Origin: Streptomyces sp. KL109B
GTDB lineage: Bacteria > Actinomycetota > Actinomycetes > Streptomycetales > Streptomycetaceae
Direction of reading: 5' to 3'
Assembly (NCBI RefSeq): GCF_030766935.1
Contig: NZ_JASERL010000015.1
Coordinates: 215,469 to 279,468, forward strand
DNA: 64,000 nt
Shown here: positions 54,325-62,511 of the stretch, piece after piece
How positions within the stretch are numbered: position 1 is the stretch's first letter
How the letters are laid out: the number at the start of each line of letters is the position of its first letter
Translations under genes and position numbers: made by a program
Notes under the pieces: generated by a model
Databases searched by the model: none
Told to the model about the DNA's origin: nothing
The model's input: the letters and a program-made list of their open reading frames with translations, nothing else

Positions 54325-55587
54325 TCAGCGGTCGAGCCGCGACAGCGCCCGCCCCGCCATCGGATGCGTCCGCACCAGCTCGCCCAGGGTCGTCGAGCCC
54401 CGGGTGATCCTCGCGAACGCGTTCCATGCGGGGCGCAGCGAGGTGAGCGCCGCGTGCAGCAGCCCCGGCTTGCGCTCGAAGACGGTCAACATCCGCTTGC
54501 CGACGGCCATTTCGACGCCGAGCCCGGCCTTGACGGCGAACGCGTAGTTCAGCGCCTGCCGCCGCGCGTCCACCGCGTCGTGCGCCTCGGCGACGCGCAC
54601 CGCCCACTCCCCCGCGAGCCGCCCGGAGCGCAGCGCGAACGAGATGCCCTCGCGGGTCCACGGCTCCAGGAGCCCCGCCGCGTCGCCGCACACCAGGACC
54701 CGCCCGCGCGAGAGCGGCGAGTCGTCGGCGCGGCAGCGCGTCAGATGTCCGGAGGAGATCGAGGGCTCGAAGCCGGCGAGCCCGAGCCGCGCGATGAAGT
54801 CCTCCAAGTACCGCTTGGTGGCGGCCCCTTCGCCCTTCGCCGAGATCACGCCGACCGTGAGCGTGTCCCCCTTCGGGAACACCCACCCGTAACTGCCGGG
54901 AATCGGCCCCCAGTCGATGAGCACGCGCCCCCGCCAGTCCTCCGCGACCGGCTCCGGCACCGGGATCTCCGCCTCAAGACCCAGGTCGACCTGGTCCATC
55001 TCCACGCCGACGTGCGCGCCGATCCGGCTGGCGCTGCCGTCGGCTCCGACCACCGCCCGCGCGAGGATCGTCTCGCCGTCCTGCAGCCCCACCGCGACGG
55101 TGCGCCGGTCGGGGACGGCGCTGCCGTGCTGCTCGACGCGCGTCACCGTGACGCCGGTGCGCAGTTCGGCGCCCGCCTTCTGCGCGTGCTCGACGAGCTG
55201 GGCGTCGAACTCGGGCCGGTTGATGAGCCCGAACAGCATCTTCTTGGAGCGCCGGGTGCGCGTGTACTTGCCGTTCAGGGAGAACGTCACCGCGTTCACC
55301 CGGTCCTTGAAGGGCAGCACGAAGCCGGGCGGCAGCGAGTCCCGCGACGGGCCGATGATGCCGCCGCCGCACGTCTTGTAGCGGGGCAGTTCGGCCTTCT
55401 CCAGGAGCAGCACCCGACGCCCCGCGCTCGCGGCCGCGTACGCGGCGGACGCCCCGGCCGGGCCCGCGCCCACGACGACGACGTCCCACACACTCCCGGA
55501 CTGCCCGCCGTCCACGCTCCCGGACTGCCCGTCGTAGCCCGTCTCGTTGCCGTCCGTGCCGCCCGTCGCCGGGTTCTCGCTGCTCAC
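54325..55587 (-). CDS. Geranylgeranyl reductase-family FAD-dependent oxidoreductase
   Basis: The 420-residue flavoprotein has the dinucleotide-binding VVVVGAGPAGASAAYAAASAGRRVLLLEK, the family motif PRYKTCGGGIIGPS, the second-shell ARAVVGADGSASRIG and the FAD motif GRVLVCGDAAGLLEPWTREGISFALRSGRLAGE. This is the geranylgeranyl/menaquinone reductase group (MenJ-like), which saturates isoprenoid double bonds; Streptomyces could use it on menaquinone side chains. The start is a GTG with GGGAG 12 nt upstream. It is divergent from the M20 peptidase and converges with DUF385 across 13 nt. Confidence 0.88.
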   Translation of the reverse strand: MSSENPATGGTDGNETGYDGQSGSVDGGQSGSVWDVVVVGAGPAGASAAYAAASAGRRVLLLEKAELPRYKTCGGGIIGPSRDSLPPGFVLPFKDRVNAVTFSLNGKYTRTRRSKKMLFGLINRPEFDAQLVEHAQKAGAELRTGVTVTRVEQHGSAVPDRRTVAVGLQDGETILARAVVGADGSASRIGAHVGVEMDQVDLGLEAEIPVPEPVAEDWRGRVLIDWGPIPGSYGWVFPKGDTLTVGVISAKGEGAATKRYLEDFIARLGLAGFEPSISSGHLTRCRADDSPLSRGRVLVCGDAAGLLEPWTREGISFALRSGRLAGEWAVRVAEAHDAVDARRQALNYAFAVKAGLGVEMAVGKRMLTVFERKPGLLHAALTSLRPAWNAFARITRGSTTLGELVRTHPMAGRALSRLDR

Positions 55588-55744
55588 GATGGTCTGCTGC
55601 TCCCGTTTCGCCCATCTTGGAATGCCTGCCGCACCTGTCCCAGGCATCCTACGGCGGGCCGTGTGTCAGCCCGCTGTGGGAGGATCTTCCGCACAGCTTG
55701 AAGCACACACCCTGCACAACGTCGCACCCACGAGGAGCGTGCCC

Positions 55745-57106
55745 ATGTCGCCGCGTCCGATTGCCGAGACCGTCGCCTCGCTCATGCCGAAGGCCAAGGC
55801 GGAGCTGACCGAACTGGTCGCCTTCAAGTCGGTCGCGGACTTCGAGCAGTACCCGAGGAGCGAGAGCGAGGGCGCCGCGAACTGGGTCGCCGACGCGCTG
55901 CGCACAGAGGGCTTCCAGGATGTGGCACTGCTCGACACCCCGGACGGCACGCAGTCGGTGTACGGCTTCCTGCCGGGCCCCGAGGGCGCGCCCACGGTGC
56001 TGCTGTACGCGCACTACGACGTGCAGCCGACGCTGGACGAGTCGGCGTGGGTGACGCCCCCGTTCGAGCTGACGGAGCGCGCGGACGGCCGCTGGTACGG
56101 GCGCGGCACCGCCGACTGCAAGGGCGGTGTGCTGCTGCACCTCCTGGCGATCCGCGCGCTGAAGGCGAACGGCGGGGTGCCGGTCGGCGTGAAGGTGATC
56201 GCGGAGGGTTCCGAGGAGCAGGGCACGGGCGGCCTTGAGCGCTACGCCGAGCAGCACCCGGAGCTGCTCACGGCCGACACGATCGTGATCGGCGACGCGG
56301 GCAACTTCCGCGTCGGCCTGCCCACGGCTACGGCGACGCTGCGCGGCATGACCCTGGTGCGCGTCGAGATGGCCACCCTCGAAGGCAACCTGCACTCCGG
56401 CCAGTTCGGCGGCGCCGCCCCGGACGCGCTTGCCGCCCTGGTCCGCGTACTGGACTCGCTGCGCGCCGAGGACGGCTCGACGACGATCGACGGCCTGGAC
56501 CCGTCCGCCTCCTGGGACGGCCTGCAGTACGACGAGGACGCGTTCCGCAAGGACGCCAAGGTGCTCGACGGCGTCGACCTGATCGGCTCCGGCTCGGTCG
56601 CCGACCGCATCTGGGCGCGCCCCGCCATGACCGTCCTCGGCATCGACTGCCCGCCGGTCGTCGGCGCGACGCCGTCCGTGCAGGCCGGCGCCCGCGCGCT
56701 GATCAGCCTGCGCGTGCCGCCTGGCACGGACGCCGCGGAGGCCACGAAGCTCCTCATGGCGCACATCGAGGCGCACACCCCGTGGGGCGCCCAGGTGAAG
56801 GTCGAGCAGATCGGCCAGGGCCAGCCGTTCCGCGCGAACACCGAGAGCCCCGCGTACGCGGCGCTGGCCGACGCGATGCGGCAGGCGTACGACGGCCAGG
56901 AGATGCAGTACGCGGGGCAGGGCGGCTCCATCCCGCTGTGCAACACGCTCGCCGCGCTCTACCCGGAGGCGGAGATCCTCCTCATCGGCCTGAGCGAGCC
57001 GGAGGCCCAGATCCACGCGGTGAACGAGTCGGTCTCCCCCGAGGAACTGGAGCGCCTCTCGGTCGCCGAGGCCCTCTTCCTCCAGAAGTACGCGTCCGCC
57101 AACTGA
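55745..57106 (+). CDS. M20-family metallodipeptidase
   Basis: The 453-residue zinc peptidase shows VLLYAHYDVQPT (first metal site), RGTADCKGGVLLHLLAI (bridging Asp), EGSEEQGTGGLE (catalytic Glu-Glu), and IGDAGNFRVGLPTATATLRGMTLVRVEM, which opens the dimerisation domain. It cleaves dipeptides or related small amides in the cytosol. The last third contains GQGGSIPLCNTLA with the expected Gly-rich loop. GAGGAG lies 7 nt before the ATG. Confidence 0.92.
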   Translation: MSPRPIAETVASLMPKAKAELTELVAFKSVADFEQYPRSESEGAANWVADALRTEGFQDVALLDTPDGTQSVYGFLPGPEGAPTVLLYAHYDVQPTLDESAWVTPPFELTERADGRWYGRGTADCKGGVLLHLLAIRALKANGGVPVGVKVIAEGSEEQGTGGLERYAEQHPELLTADTIVIGDAGNFRVGLPTATATLRGMTLVRVEMATLEGNLHSGQFGGAAPDALAALVRVLDSLRAEDGSTTIDGLDPSASWDGLQYDEDAFRKDAKVLDGVDLIGSGSVADRIWARPAMTVLGIDCPPVVGATPSVQAGARALISLRVPPGTDAAEATKLLMAHIEAHTPWGAQVKVEQIGQGQPFRANTESPAYAALADAMRQAYDGQEMQYAGQGGSIPLCNTLAALYPEAEILLIGLSEPEAQIHAVNESVSPEELERLSVAEALFLQKYASAN

Positions 57107-57167
57107 CGCGCCCCCAGGGCGAATCTGCTCTGGGCCAAGTCGTACGTCGCCCTGCCCGCGCCCCTCG

Positions 57168-57173
57168 TACGGT
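57168..57173 (+). promoter_or_regulatory. -10-like box TACGGT for the leaderless MBL gene
   Basis: The box ends 7 nt before the ATG. Confidence 0.5.
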
Positions 57174-57180
57174 CGCGGGC

Positions 57181-57936
57181 ATGACGCCCTACGCACCCAC
57201 CGAAGTCCTCGACCTCACGCCCCGCCTGCGCATGCTGCGCTTCCCCGTGGGCCAGGCCTACCTCTGGCGCGACGACGGGGAGTTGACCCTGATCGACGCG
57301 GGCGCGCCCGGAGCCGGCGGGCCCATCGCGGACGTCGTACGGGACTGGGGCCACGCCCCCGAGGACGTACGCCGTATCGTCCTGACGCACTTCCACGAGG
57401 ACCATGCGGGCGGCGCCGGGGAGTTCGCGCGCCTCAGCGGCGCCGAGGTGTCCGCGCACCGCCTCGACGCCCCGTACGTGCGCGGCGAGGCGACGGGCCC
57501 AAGTCCGGTCTACGAGGACTGGGAACGCCCCCTCCACGCGCATGCCTTGGCCCAGCTCCCGGCGCCGCCCGCCGCCCCTGTGCTCCCTTACGAAGTAAGG
57601 GAGTTGGAGGACGGCGACACGCTCGACTTCGGGGACGGGGCGCGGGTGGTCGGCGCGCCCGGCCACACCGACGGCTCGATCGGCATCCATCTCCCGCACC
57701 ACGGCGTGCTGTTCACGGGCGACGCGATCGCCGTGTCACCGCTGGACGGCCAGGTCGTCCTCGGCGTGTTCAACCTCGACAAGGAGCGGGCGATCGCCTC
57801 GTACCGGCGGCTCGCCGCGCTCGACAGCGAGGTGGCCTGCTTCGGGCACGGCGACCCGCTGGTGGGCGGGGCGGGCGAGGCGCTGCGCACGGCCGTGGCG
57901 CGCGCTCACCCCACCGGCACCCCGGCCTCCAAGTAG
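57181..57936 (+). CDS. MBL-fold metallo-hydrolase
   Basis: The 251-residue protein carries the metal motif LTHFHEDHAGG (His70, His72, Asp74, His75), the later VVGAPGHTDGSIGIHLP, LFTGDAIA and a final FGHGDPL. It belongs to the broad metallo-beta-lactamase superfamily of thioesterase-, glyoxalase- and lactonase-like hydrolases; the substrate is open. A perfect 9-bp-arm inverted repeat lies inside the gene. The 3' end overlaps the converging kinase-Nudix gene by 31 bp. Confidence 0.9.
   Translation: MTPYAPTEVLDLTPRLRMLRFPVGQAYLWRDDGELTLIDAGAPGAGGPIADVVRDWGHAPEDVRRIVLTHFHEDHAGGAGEFARLSGAEVSAHRLDAPYVRGEATGPSPVYEDWERPLHAHALAQLPAPPAAPVLPYEVRELEDGDTLDFGDGARVVGAPGHTDGSIGIHLPHHGVLFTGDAIAVSPLDGQVVLGVFNLDKERAIASYRRLAALDSEVACFGHGDPLVGGAGEALRTAVARAHPTGTPASK
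57583..57603. other. Perfect inverted repeat inside the MBL gene
   Basis: CTCCCTTAC-GAA-GTAAGGGAG has 9-bp arms and a 3-nt loop, within the codons for LPYEVRE. It contains TTAC/GTAA, uncommon in the local composition. Confidence 0.7.
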
Positions 57937-58901
57937 TGGGCCGCCCCGCGTTCACGCGCCCTTAGAGCCCAGCGCAACCGTTCGAACCGCACGGGCGGCA
58001 GCATCACCGCGGCCTCGCTCTCCGTCACGAAGCGCCAGGCGCGCAACTCGGGCCCCGGCAGCAGCACTTCGCTCGCCCGGGCCCCCGCGAGCCGGCCACC
58101 GTCGAAGAGCAGGCGAAGGCCGCCGTAGCCGGGCGGCATGGGCGACTCCCAGTCGACGACCAGCAGGCGCGGCACGTCGTCGAGCCGTATGCCGGTCTCC
58201 TCCTCCACCTCGCGCACCCCCGCGCGCGCGGGTGCCTCGCCCGCCTCGACGACCCCGCCGGGGAACTCCCAACCGGGCTTGTACGTAGGGTCGACGAGCA
58301 GCACCCGGTCCTCGTCGTCGAAGAGCAGCACCCCCGCCGCGACGGTCTCCGCGGTCGGCTCGGGCGTCTGGACGATGTCGCAGGAGGCCGCGTCCCCGGT
58401 GCGCAGCGCCGCGGCGATCCGGACGGCGGTCTCGTACGGGGACAGGCCGCCGTTGTCGACGGGGTACGCGTCGGCGGCGAGCCAGCCTCCGAGCGCCACG
58501 CGGTAGTGCTCGATGTCGGCGGGGGGCTCGCCCGCGGGGTCACGGGTGCGCAGGATCGTTTCCCCTGGAGCGAGCAGCACATGGCACACGGGAATCCGCC
58601 GGGCCGCGAGCCCCCCGAAGACCTCGTCGCGGTACTCCTCGCGCAGCAGTCCCATCGGCACCACGAGTACGCCACCCAGCTCGGCGAGGAGCGCCGCCGC
58701 CGTGTCGACGACCATGCGCCGCCAGATCGGCAGGTCCTGATAGGTGTTCACCTCGGCGAGCCGCTTCGCCGGTAGCAACCGTTCCAGGTCTTCCTCGATC
58801 ACCTCGGGGTCGAAGAGTGTGCAATTGGGGATCAGGTCGATCAACTCCCGCGCCGCGGTGGTCTTTCCCGCACGGGATGCCCCGTTGATCCAGACGATCA
58901 C
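57906..58901 (-). CDS. P-loop kinase-like protein fused to a C-terminal Nudix domain
   Basis: The 331-residue protein has an N-terminal AAA/gluconate-kinase-like P-loop (WINGASRAGKTTAARELIDLI, GASRAGKTT at 7-15), then FDPEVIEEDLERLL and LVVPMGLLREEYRDEVFGGLAARRIPVCHVLLAP. From about residue 190 it continues into a Nudix domain with the box GGVVEAGEAPARAGVREVEEETGI. Streptomyces AAA proteins with this N-terminal half are common; the fused Nudix half is less usual. A nucleotide- or phosphometabolite-processing role is inferred. GAGGGGG precedes the GTG start. Confidence 0.87.
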   Translation of the reverse strand: MIVWINGASRAGKTTAARELIDLIPNCTLFDPEVIEEDLERLLPAKRLAEVNTYQDLPIWRRMVVDTAAALLAELGGVLVVPMGLLREEYRDEVFGGLAARRIPVCHVLLAPGETILRTRDPAGEPPADIEHYRVALGGWLAADAYPVDNGGLSPYETAVRIAAALRTGDAASCDIVQTPEPTAETVAAGVLLFDDEDRVLLVDPTYKPGWEFPGGVVEAGEAPARAGVREVEEETGIRLDDVPRLLVVDWESPMPPGYGGLRLLFDGGRLAGARASEVLLPGPELRAWRFVTESEAAVMLPPVRFERLRWALRARERGAAHYLEAGVPVG

Positions 58902-59529
58902 GGTTCCCCCTCTTCCATCGGCCCCCTGTGGCTTGCCCGGAACACCCTGCCACGGAAACCAGCCGCTGATGAGGGGATCGGTGTATGGGCCAGCAACTGC
59001 GGTCCAGTGGGCGGCCGACGTGCGGCGCCCGCCCACCGCCCAGGGAAGTCGCGGTAGACGGGCCCTCCGTACCAGGCGGTCGCACGCCATGACACCGCCC
59101 GGGCGTCTCCGGGGATCGGGGGGAGCCCGGAGACGCGCACGGGAGACCCGACGGCTCAATGGCACCCACCGCTGCCCGACGGTGGGCGATCGGCCTGATC
59201 CCGGCCTCCCGCTCTCTCCGGGCCAGTCAAGCGCGACCCCACCGCGAGCGACACCGTGTGTGCGCGGTCGGCGACGGTGCGGAGTTCACACGGGGTGCGA
59301 GCCGAACACACCGGGTGCATCGGGAGAGCAAGGCAGCGCCAACTGTCAAGTGGATTCCGGGGAATTCACCCCATCAAGTGGCGTTATCCGCCCAGGAATC
59401 GTTCCGTCGACCCAGCGTGACCGCCGTCCGGCTAGCGTGCTCGACCTGGCACCCTGGACCCCGGTGGCCTCATCCCGCCCGACCGGCACCGCTTTCGGTT
59501 CCGGACGGGCCCTTGACCCGGGGGTCCAG
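58902..59529. other. 628-nt gap without a convincing gene
   Basis: The open frames here show no recognisable domain and lack ribosome sites. Near the STAS gene lie an imperfect palindrome, TGGATTCC-GG-GGAATTCA (59351-59368), and two CAAGTGG direct repeats on either side of it (59347-59353 and 59385-59391). A -10-like CTAGCGT lies near 59434. These look like promoter or operator sequence for the STAS gene. Confidence 0.5.
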
Positions 59530-59976
59530 ATGCTTCGGAGCTGTCACCAGGGCTACGCTGTCGGCTCTTTCGACGAGACGACCACGTACGACGACGAGTT
59601 TCCCGCGCCCCGACTGCGCGCCGAAGGGGACTGCGTCGTCGTCGAACTCTTCGGCGAGATCGACATCTTGGCGTTCCACCACCTCGCCCCGCTCTTCGAC
59701 TCCCTGACCTCGGGGCCCTATCGCCTGGTGGTGGCCGACCTGACCCGGACCACGTTCATCGACTGTTCCGGGCTCCGGCTCCTCGTACGCGCCGCCCACC
59801 GGGCCCGCGACCGGGACGGCCGCGTCACCGTGGTCTGCCACGAGCGCCTCACTCTCCGCCTCATCGAACTCGGCGGCCTGACCAGGCTGTTGACACCGGT
59901 GGAGACCGTGGAGCAGGCGGTGTGCCGTGACCCGGACGCGCCGGAGGACCGTGGGCAGCCGCCTGTCGCGGGGTGA
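59530..59976 (+). CDS. STAS-domain anti-sigma factor antagonist
   Basis: The 148-residue protein has an N-terminal acidic lead (GYAVGSFDETTTYDDEFPAPRL) and a STAS domain: CVVVELFGEIDILAFHHLAPLFDSL, VVADLTRTTFIDCSGLRLLVRAAHRA with the phospho-acceptor Ser in DCSGL, and LTLRLIELGGLTRLLTPVETV. Such proteins free a sigma factor by binding an RsbW-like kinase when unphosphorylated. A possible partner type is encoded near 31 kb, though distance makes this speculative. The start is the ATG at MLRSCHQGYAV; upstream alternatives remain open. Confidence 0.85.
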   Translation: MLRSCHQGYAVGSFDETTTYDDEFPAPRLRAEGDCVVVELFGEIDILAFHHLAPLFDSLTSGPYRLVVADLTRTTFIDCSGLRLLVRAAHRARDRDGRVTVVCHERLTLRLIELGGLTRLLTPVETVEQAVCRDPDAPEDRGQPPVAG

Positions 59977-60072
59977 ATCGACGGGGCATACGGGCGGGCG
60001 AGGGCGCGGCTTCCGCCCCCGTACGGTCGGCCGGAAGTGGCGTGCCGCGCAACGCCCGCGCCGCGCAGCGCC

Positions 60073-61038
60073 TCACACCGCCTGTCGCGGCACTCCGTTC
60101 ACACCCGAGCCCGTACCGCGCAGCGCCGCTGCCGCCGCGCCCACGAGGCCCGCGTCCGTACCGGTCGAGGCCGGGGCCACCGTGAGGCCCTGGACGAAGG
60201 ACAGCGTGGCGTAGTCGCGCAGCGCGCGGCGCAGGGGCGTGAACAGGACGTCGCCCGACTTGGCCACGCCGCCGCCGATCACCGCGATGTCGATCTCCAC
60301 CAGCGTCGCCGTCGCCGCGATGCCGGCCGCGAGGGCCTGGGCCGCGCGCTCGAACGAGGCGATCGCCACCGGGTCACCTGCGCGGGCCGCTTCGGCCACC
60401 GCCGCGGCGGTCGCGTCGCCGTCGGGGCCCGGCTTCCAGCCCTCGGCCAGAGCGCGGCGGGCGATGTTGGGACCGCTGGCGATGCGCTCGACGCAGCCGC
60501 GCGCCCCGCACGGGCAGGGGTCGCCGTCCAGGTCGACGCTGATGTGGCCGATGTGCCCCGCGTTGCCGGTCGGCCCGGGGCGCAGTTCGCCGCCCAGGAT
60601 CAGGCCGCCGCCGACACCGGTCGACACGACCATGCACAGCGCGTTGTCGTGGCCGCGGGCCGCGCCCTGCCAGTGCTCGGCGGCCGTGATCGCGACGCCG
60701 TCGCCGATCAGCTCGACGGGAAGCTCACCAGTGACCGCGCGCACCCGGTCGACCAGCGGATATCCGCGCCAGCCCGGCACGTTGACCGGGCTGACCGTGC
60801 CCCGCGAGCGGTCCACGGGACCGGCGCTGCCGATGCCCACGGCGCGCACCCGGGGCCACGGCGCGGCGGCCGTCAGCTCGCCGAGCACCGCCTCCACCGC
60901 GCCCATCACCGTGTCGCCGTCCTCCTGCGCGGGGGTCGGCCGCTGGGCCCGTACGAGGAGCCGGCCCCGGTCGTCCACAAGGGCACCGGCGATCTTGGTG
61001 CCGCCGATGTCGAGCGCGGCGACGAGGTCCATGTGCAT
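60073..61038 (-). CDS. ROK-family sugar kinase (glucokinase-like)
   Basis: The 321-residue kinase has the ATP-phosphate motif AALDIGGTKIAGAL, GIGSAGPVDRSRGTVSPVNVPGW, VSTGVGGGLILGGELRPG, the sugar-binding GNAGHIGHISVD, the zinc motif CPCGARGCVERIASGPNIARRA and IDIAVIGGGVAKSGDVL. It phosphorylates a hexose such as glucose or N-acetylglucosamine. It is divergent from a LacI regulator with a palindromic operator between them, which argues for an inducible catabolic kinase rather than the housekeeping glucokinase. A second ATG two codons in is possible. Confidence 0.9.
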   Translation of the reverse strand: MHMDLVAALDIGGTKIAGALVDDRGRLLVRAQRPTPAQEDGDTVMGAVEAVLGELTAAAPWPRVRAVGIGSAGPVDRSRGTVSPVNVPGWRGYPLVDRVRAVTGELPVELIGDGVAITAAEHWQGAARGHDNALCMVVSTGVGGGLILGGELRPGPTGNAGHIGHISVDLDGDPCPCGARGCVERIASGPNIARRALAEGWKPGPDGDATAAAVAEAARAGDPVAIASFERAAQALAAGIAATATLVEIDIAVIGGGVAKSGDVLFTPLRRALRDYATLSFVQGLTVAPASTGTDAGLVGAAAAALRGTGSGVNGVPRQAV

Positions 61039-61146
61039 CGGTGTCTGGTCTCCCGGAAAAGGCAGGTCGAGGGGCGGGCCGAAGGCGGTCGCGTCGATGG
61101 TCGCGGACAGCGGCCGGGGCGATGGTAGACAGTCTCTCCCGCATCT

Positions 61147-61158
61147 GACAACGTTGTC
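61147..61158. promoter_or_regulatory. LacI-type operator between ROK kinase and LacI genes
   Basis: GACAACGTTGTC is a perfect 12-bp palindrome with a central CG step, the form used by LacI/GalR proteins. It lies 54 nt before the LacI start and 108 nt before the kinase start. Confidence 0.82.
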
Positions 61159-61211
61159 CAGGCCCTATGCTCGACGCCACACGCCCAGGCGACAGGACAG
61201 GACAGCGCACA

Positions 61212-62249
61212 GTGGACCGTACCGCCCCCCGTACCGAAAGCCGCTATGGCAACCGCCCGACGATGAAGGACGTCGCGGCGCGCGCCGGGGTCGGCCTGAA
61301 GACGGTCTCCCGCGTCGTGAACGCGGAGCCCGGTGTCACCGAGGACACCGAGCGCCGTGTCCAGGAGGCGATCGCCGCGCTCGGCTTTCGGCGCAACGAC
61401 AGCGCGCGCGTCCTGCGCAAGGGGCGTACGGCGAGCATCGGACTCGTCCTGGAGGATCTGGCCGACCCGTTCTACGGTCCGCTCAGCCGCGCCGTCGAGG
61501 AGGTCGCGCGGGCGCACGGAGCGCTCCTCATCAACGGGTCCAGTGCCGAGGACCCGGAGCGGGAGCAGGAATTGGTGCTGGCGCTGTGCGCGCGGCGCGT
61601 GGACGGGCTCGTGGTGATCCCGGCGGGGGCCGACCACCAGTATCTGGAGCCGGAGATCGCGGCGGGTGTCGCGACCGTGTTCGTGGACCGGCCCGCCGGG
61701 AGGATCGACGCGGACGTGGTGCTGTCGGACAACTACGGTGGCGCGCGGGACGGGGTCGCCCATCTCATCGCGCACGGGCATCGGCGGATCGGCTTCATCG
61801 GTGACCAGCCGCGCATCCACACGGCGGTGGAGCGGCTTCGTGGGTACCGGGCCGCCATGGAGGAGGCCGGGCTCGACGTCGACGAGCGGTGGGTGTCGCT
61901 CGGTGTCACCGATCCGGAGCGGGTGCGGCGGGCGGCCGAGGAGATGCTGTCGGGCCCGGATCCGGTTACGGCGATCTTCGCGGGCAACAACCGTGTGACG
62001 GTGACGGTGGTGCGGGTTCTGGCCGAGCGCGAGCGGGGTGTCGCCCTGGTCGGGTTCGACGACATCGAACTGGGTGACCTGCTGAAGCCGGGGGTGACGG
62101 TGGTGGCGCAGGATGCGGCGCAGCTGGGGCGTACGGCGGCGGATCGATTGTTTCTGCAGTTGGACGGGGCGGGGCTGGCGCCGGAGCGGATAGAGCTTCC
62201 TACGCGGTTGATTCGGCGGGGGTCGGGGGAGATTCCGCCTGCGGGTTGA
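61212..62249 (+). CDS. LacI-family transcriptional regulator
   Basis: The 345-residue protein has the HTH and hinge PTMKDVAARAGVGLKTVSRVVNAEPGV and RRNDSARVLRKGRTASIGLV, then a periplasmic-binding-like domain (DLADPFYGPLSRAVEEVARAHGALLING, FVDRPAGRIDADVVLSDNYGGARDGVAHLIAHGHRRIGFIGD, VALVGFDDIELGDLLKPGVTVVAQD). It likely controls itself and the divergent ROK kinase through the palindrome between them. The GTG at 61212 was chosen; an ATG 15 codons earlier (61167) is also open. Confidence 0.9.
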   Translation: MDRTAPRTESRYGNRPTMKDVAARAGVGLKTVSRVVNAEPGVTEDTERRVQEAIAALGFRRNDSARVLRKGRTASIGLVLEDLADPFYGPLSRAVEEVARAHGALLINGSSAEDPEREQELVLALCARRVDGLVVIPAGADHQYLEPEIAAGVATVFVDRPAGRIDADVVLSDNYGGARDGVAHLIAHGHRRIGFIGDQPRIHTAVERLRGYRAAMEEAGLDVDERWVSLGVTDPERVRRAAEEMLSGPDPVTAIFAGNNRVTVTVVRVLAERERGVALVGFDDIELGDLLKPGVTVVAQDAAQLGRTAADRLFLQLDGAGLAPERIELPTRLIRRGSGEIPPAG

Positions 62250-62300
62250 GCGGGCCGGATCGGTTGCGGCCCCGGTAGGTCCGGTGCGGCACCCCGGGGG

Positions 62301-62371
62301 TGACGTCGCGGGGCTCTGCCCCGGACCCCGCTGCTCAATCGCCGCAGGGGCTTGATTTGTCCGCACCGTGG
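62301..62371. repeat. Dispersed intergenic repeat, copy C
   Basis: TGACGTCGCGGGGCTCTGCCCC, GGACCCCGCTGCTCAATC and GCCGCAGGGGCTTGATTT match copy A almost base for base. Confidence 0.88.
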
Positions 62372-62456
62372 CATGCGGACGCCATGAATGCGCCGAGCAC
62401 GCGACGCAGAGGGCTTGATTTGTCCGCACCGTGGTGTGCGGACGTGTGAATGCGCC
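62348..62456. repeat. Two tandem ~47-bp units, each with a conserved hairpin
   Basis: GGGCTTGATTTGTCCGCACCGTGG starts at 62348 and again at 62411. Each unit contains GTCCGCA and TGCGGAC arms around an 8-nt loop (62359-62380 and 62422-62443); the loops differ (CCGTGGCA, CCGTGGTG) but the arms do not. Each unit ends in GAATGCGCC. Confidence 0.85.
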
Positions 62457-62494
62457 ACTGCCCCTCCCCGGCCGTCCCCGGGGAGGGGCAGTGG
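62455..62494. terminator. Strong hairpin terminator between LacI and aldolase genes
   Basis: Perfect 15-bp arms CCACTGCCCCTCCCC and GGGGAGGGGCAGTGG enclose a 10-nt loop. It lies 17 nt past the stop codon of the leftward aldolase gene and can end both transcripts. Confidence 0.85.
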
Positions 62495-62511
62495 TGGTTC
62501 GCGGGGCGGTG

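Noticed and set aside
59159..59707. A 182-codon frame crossing the gap into the STAS gene
   Set aside because: It overlaps the STAS coding region in another phase, is Arg/Ser/Pro-rich and has no ribosome site or domain.
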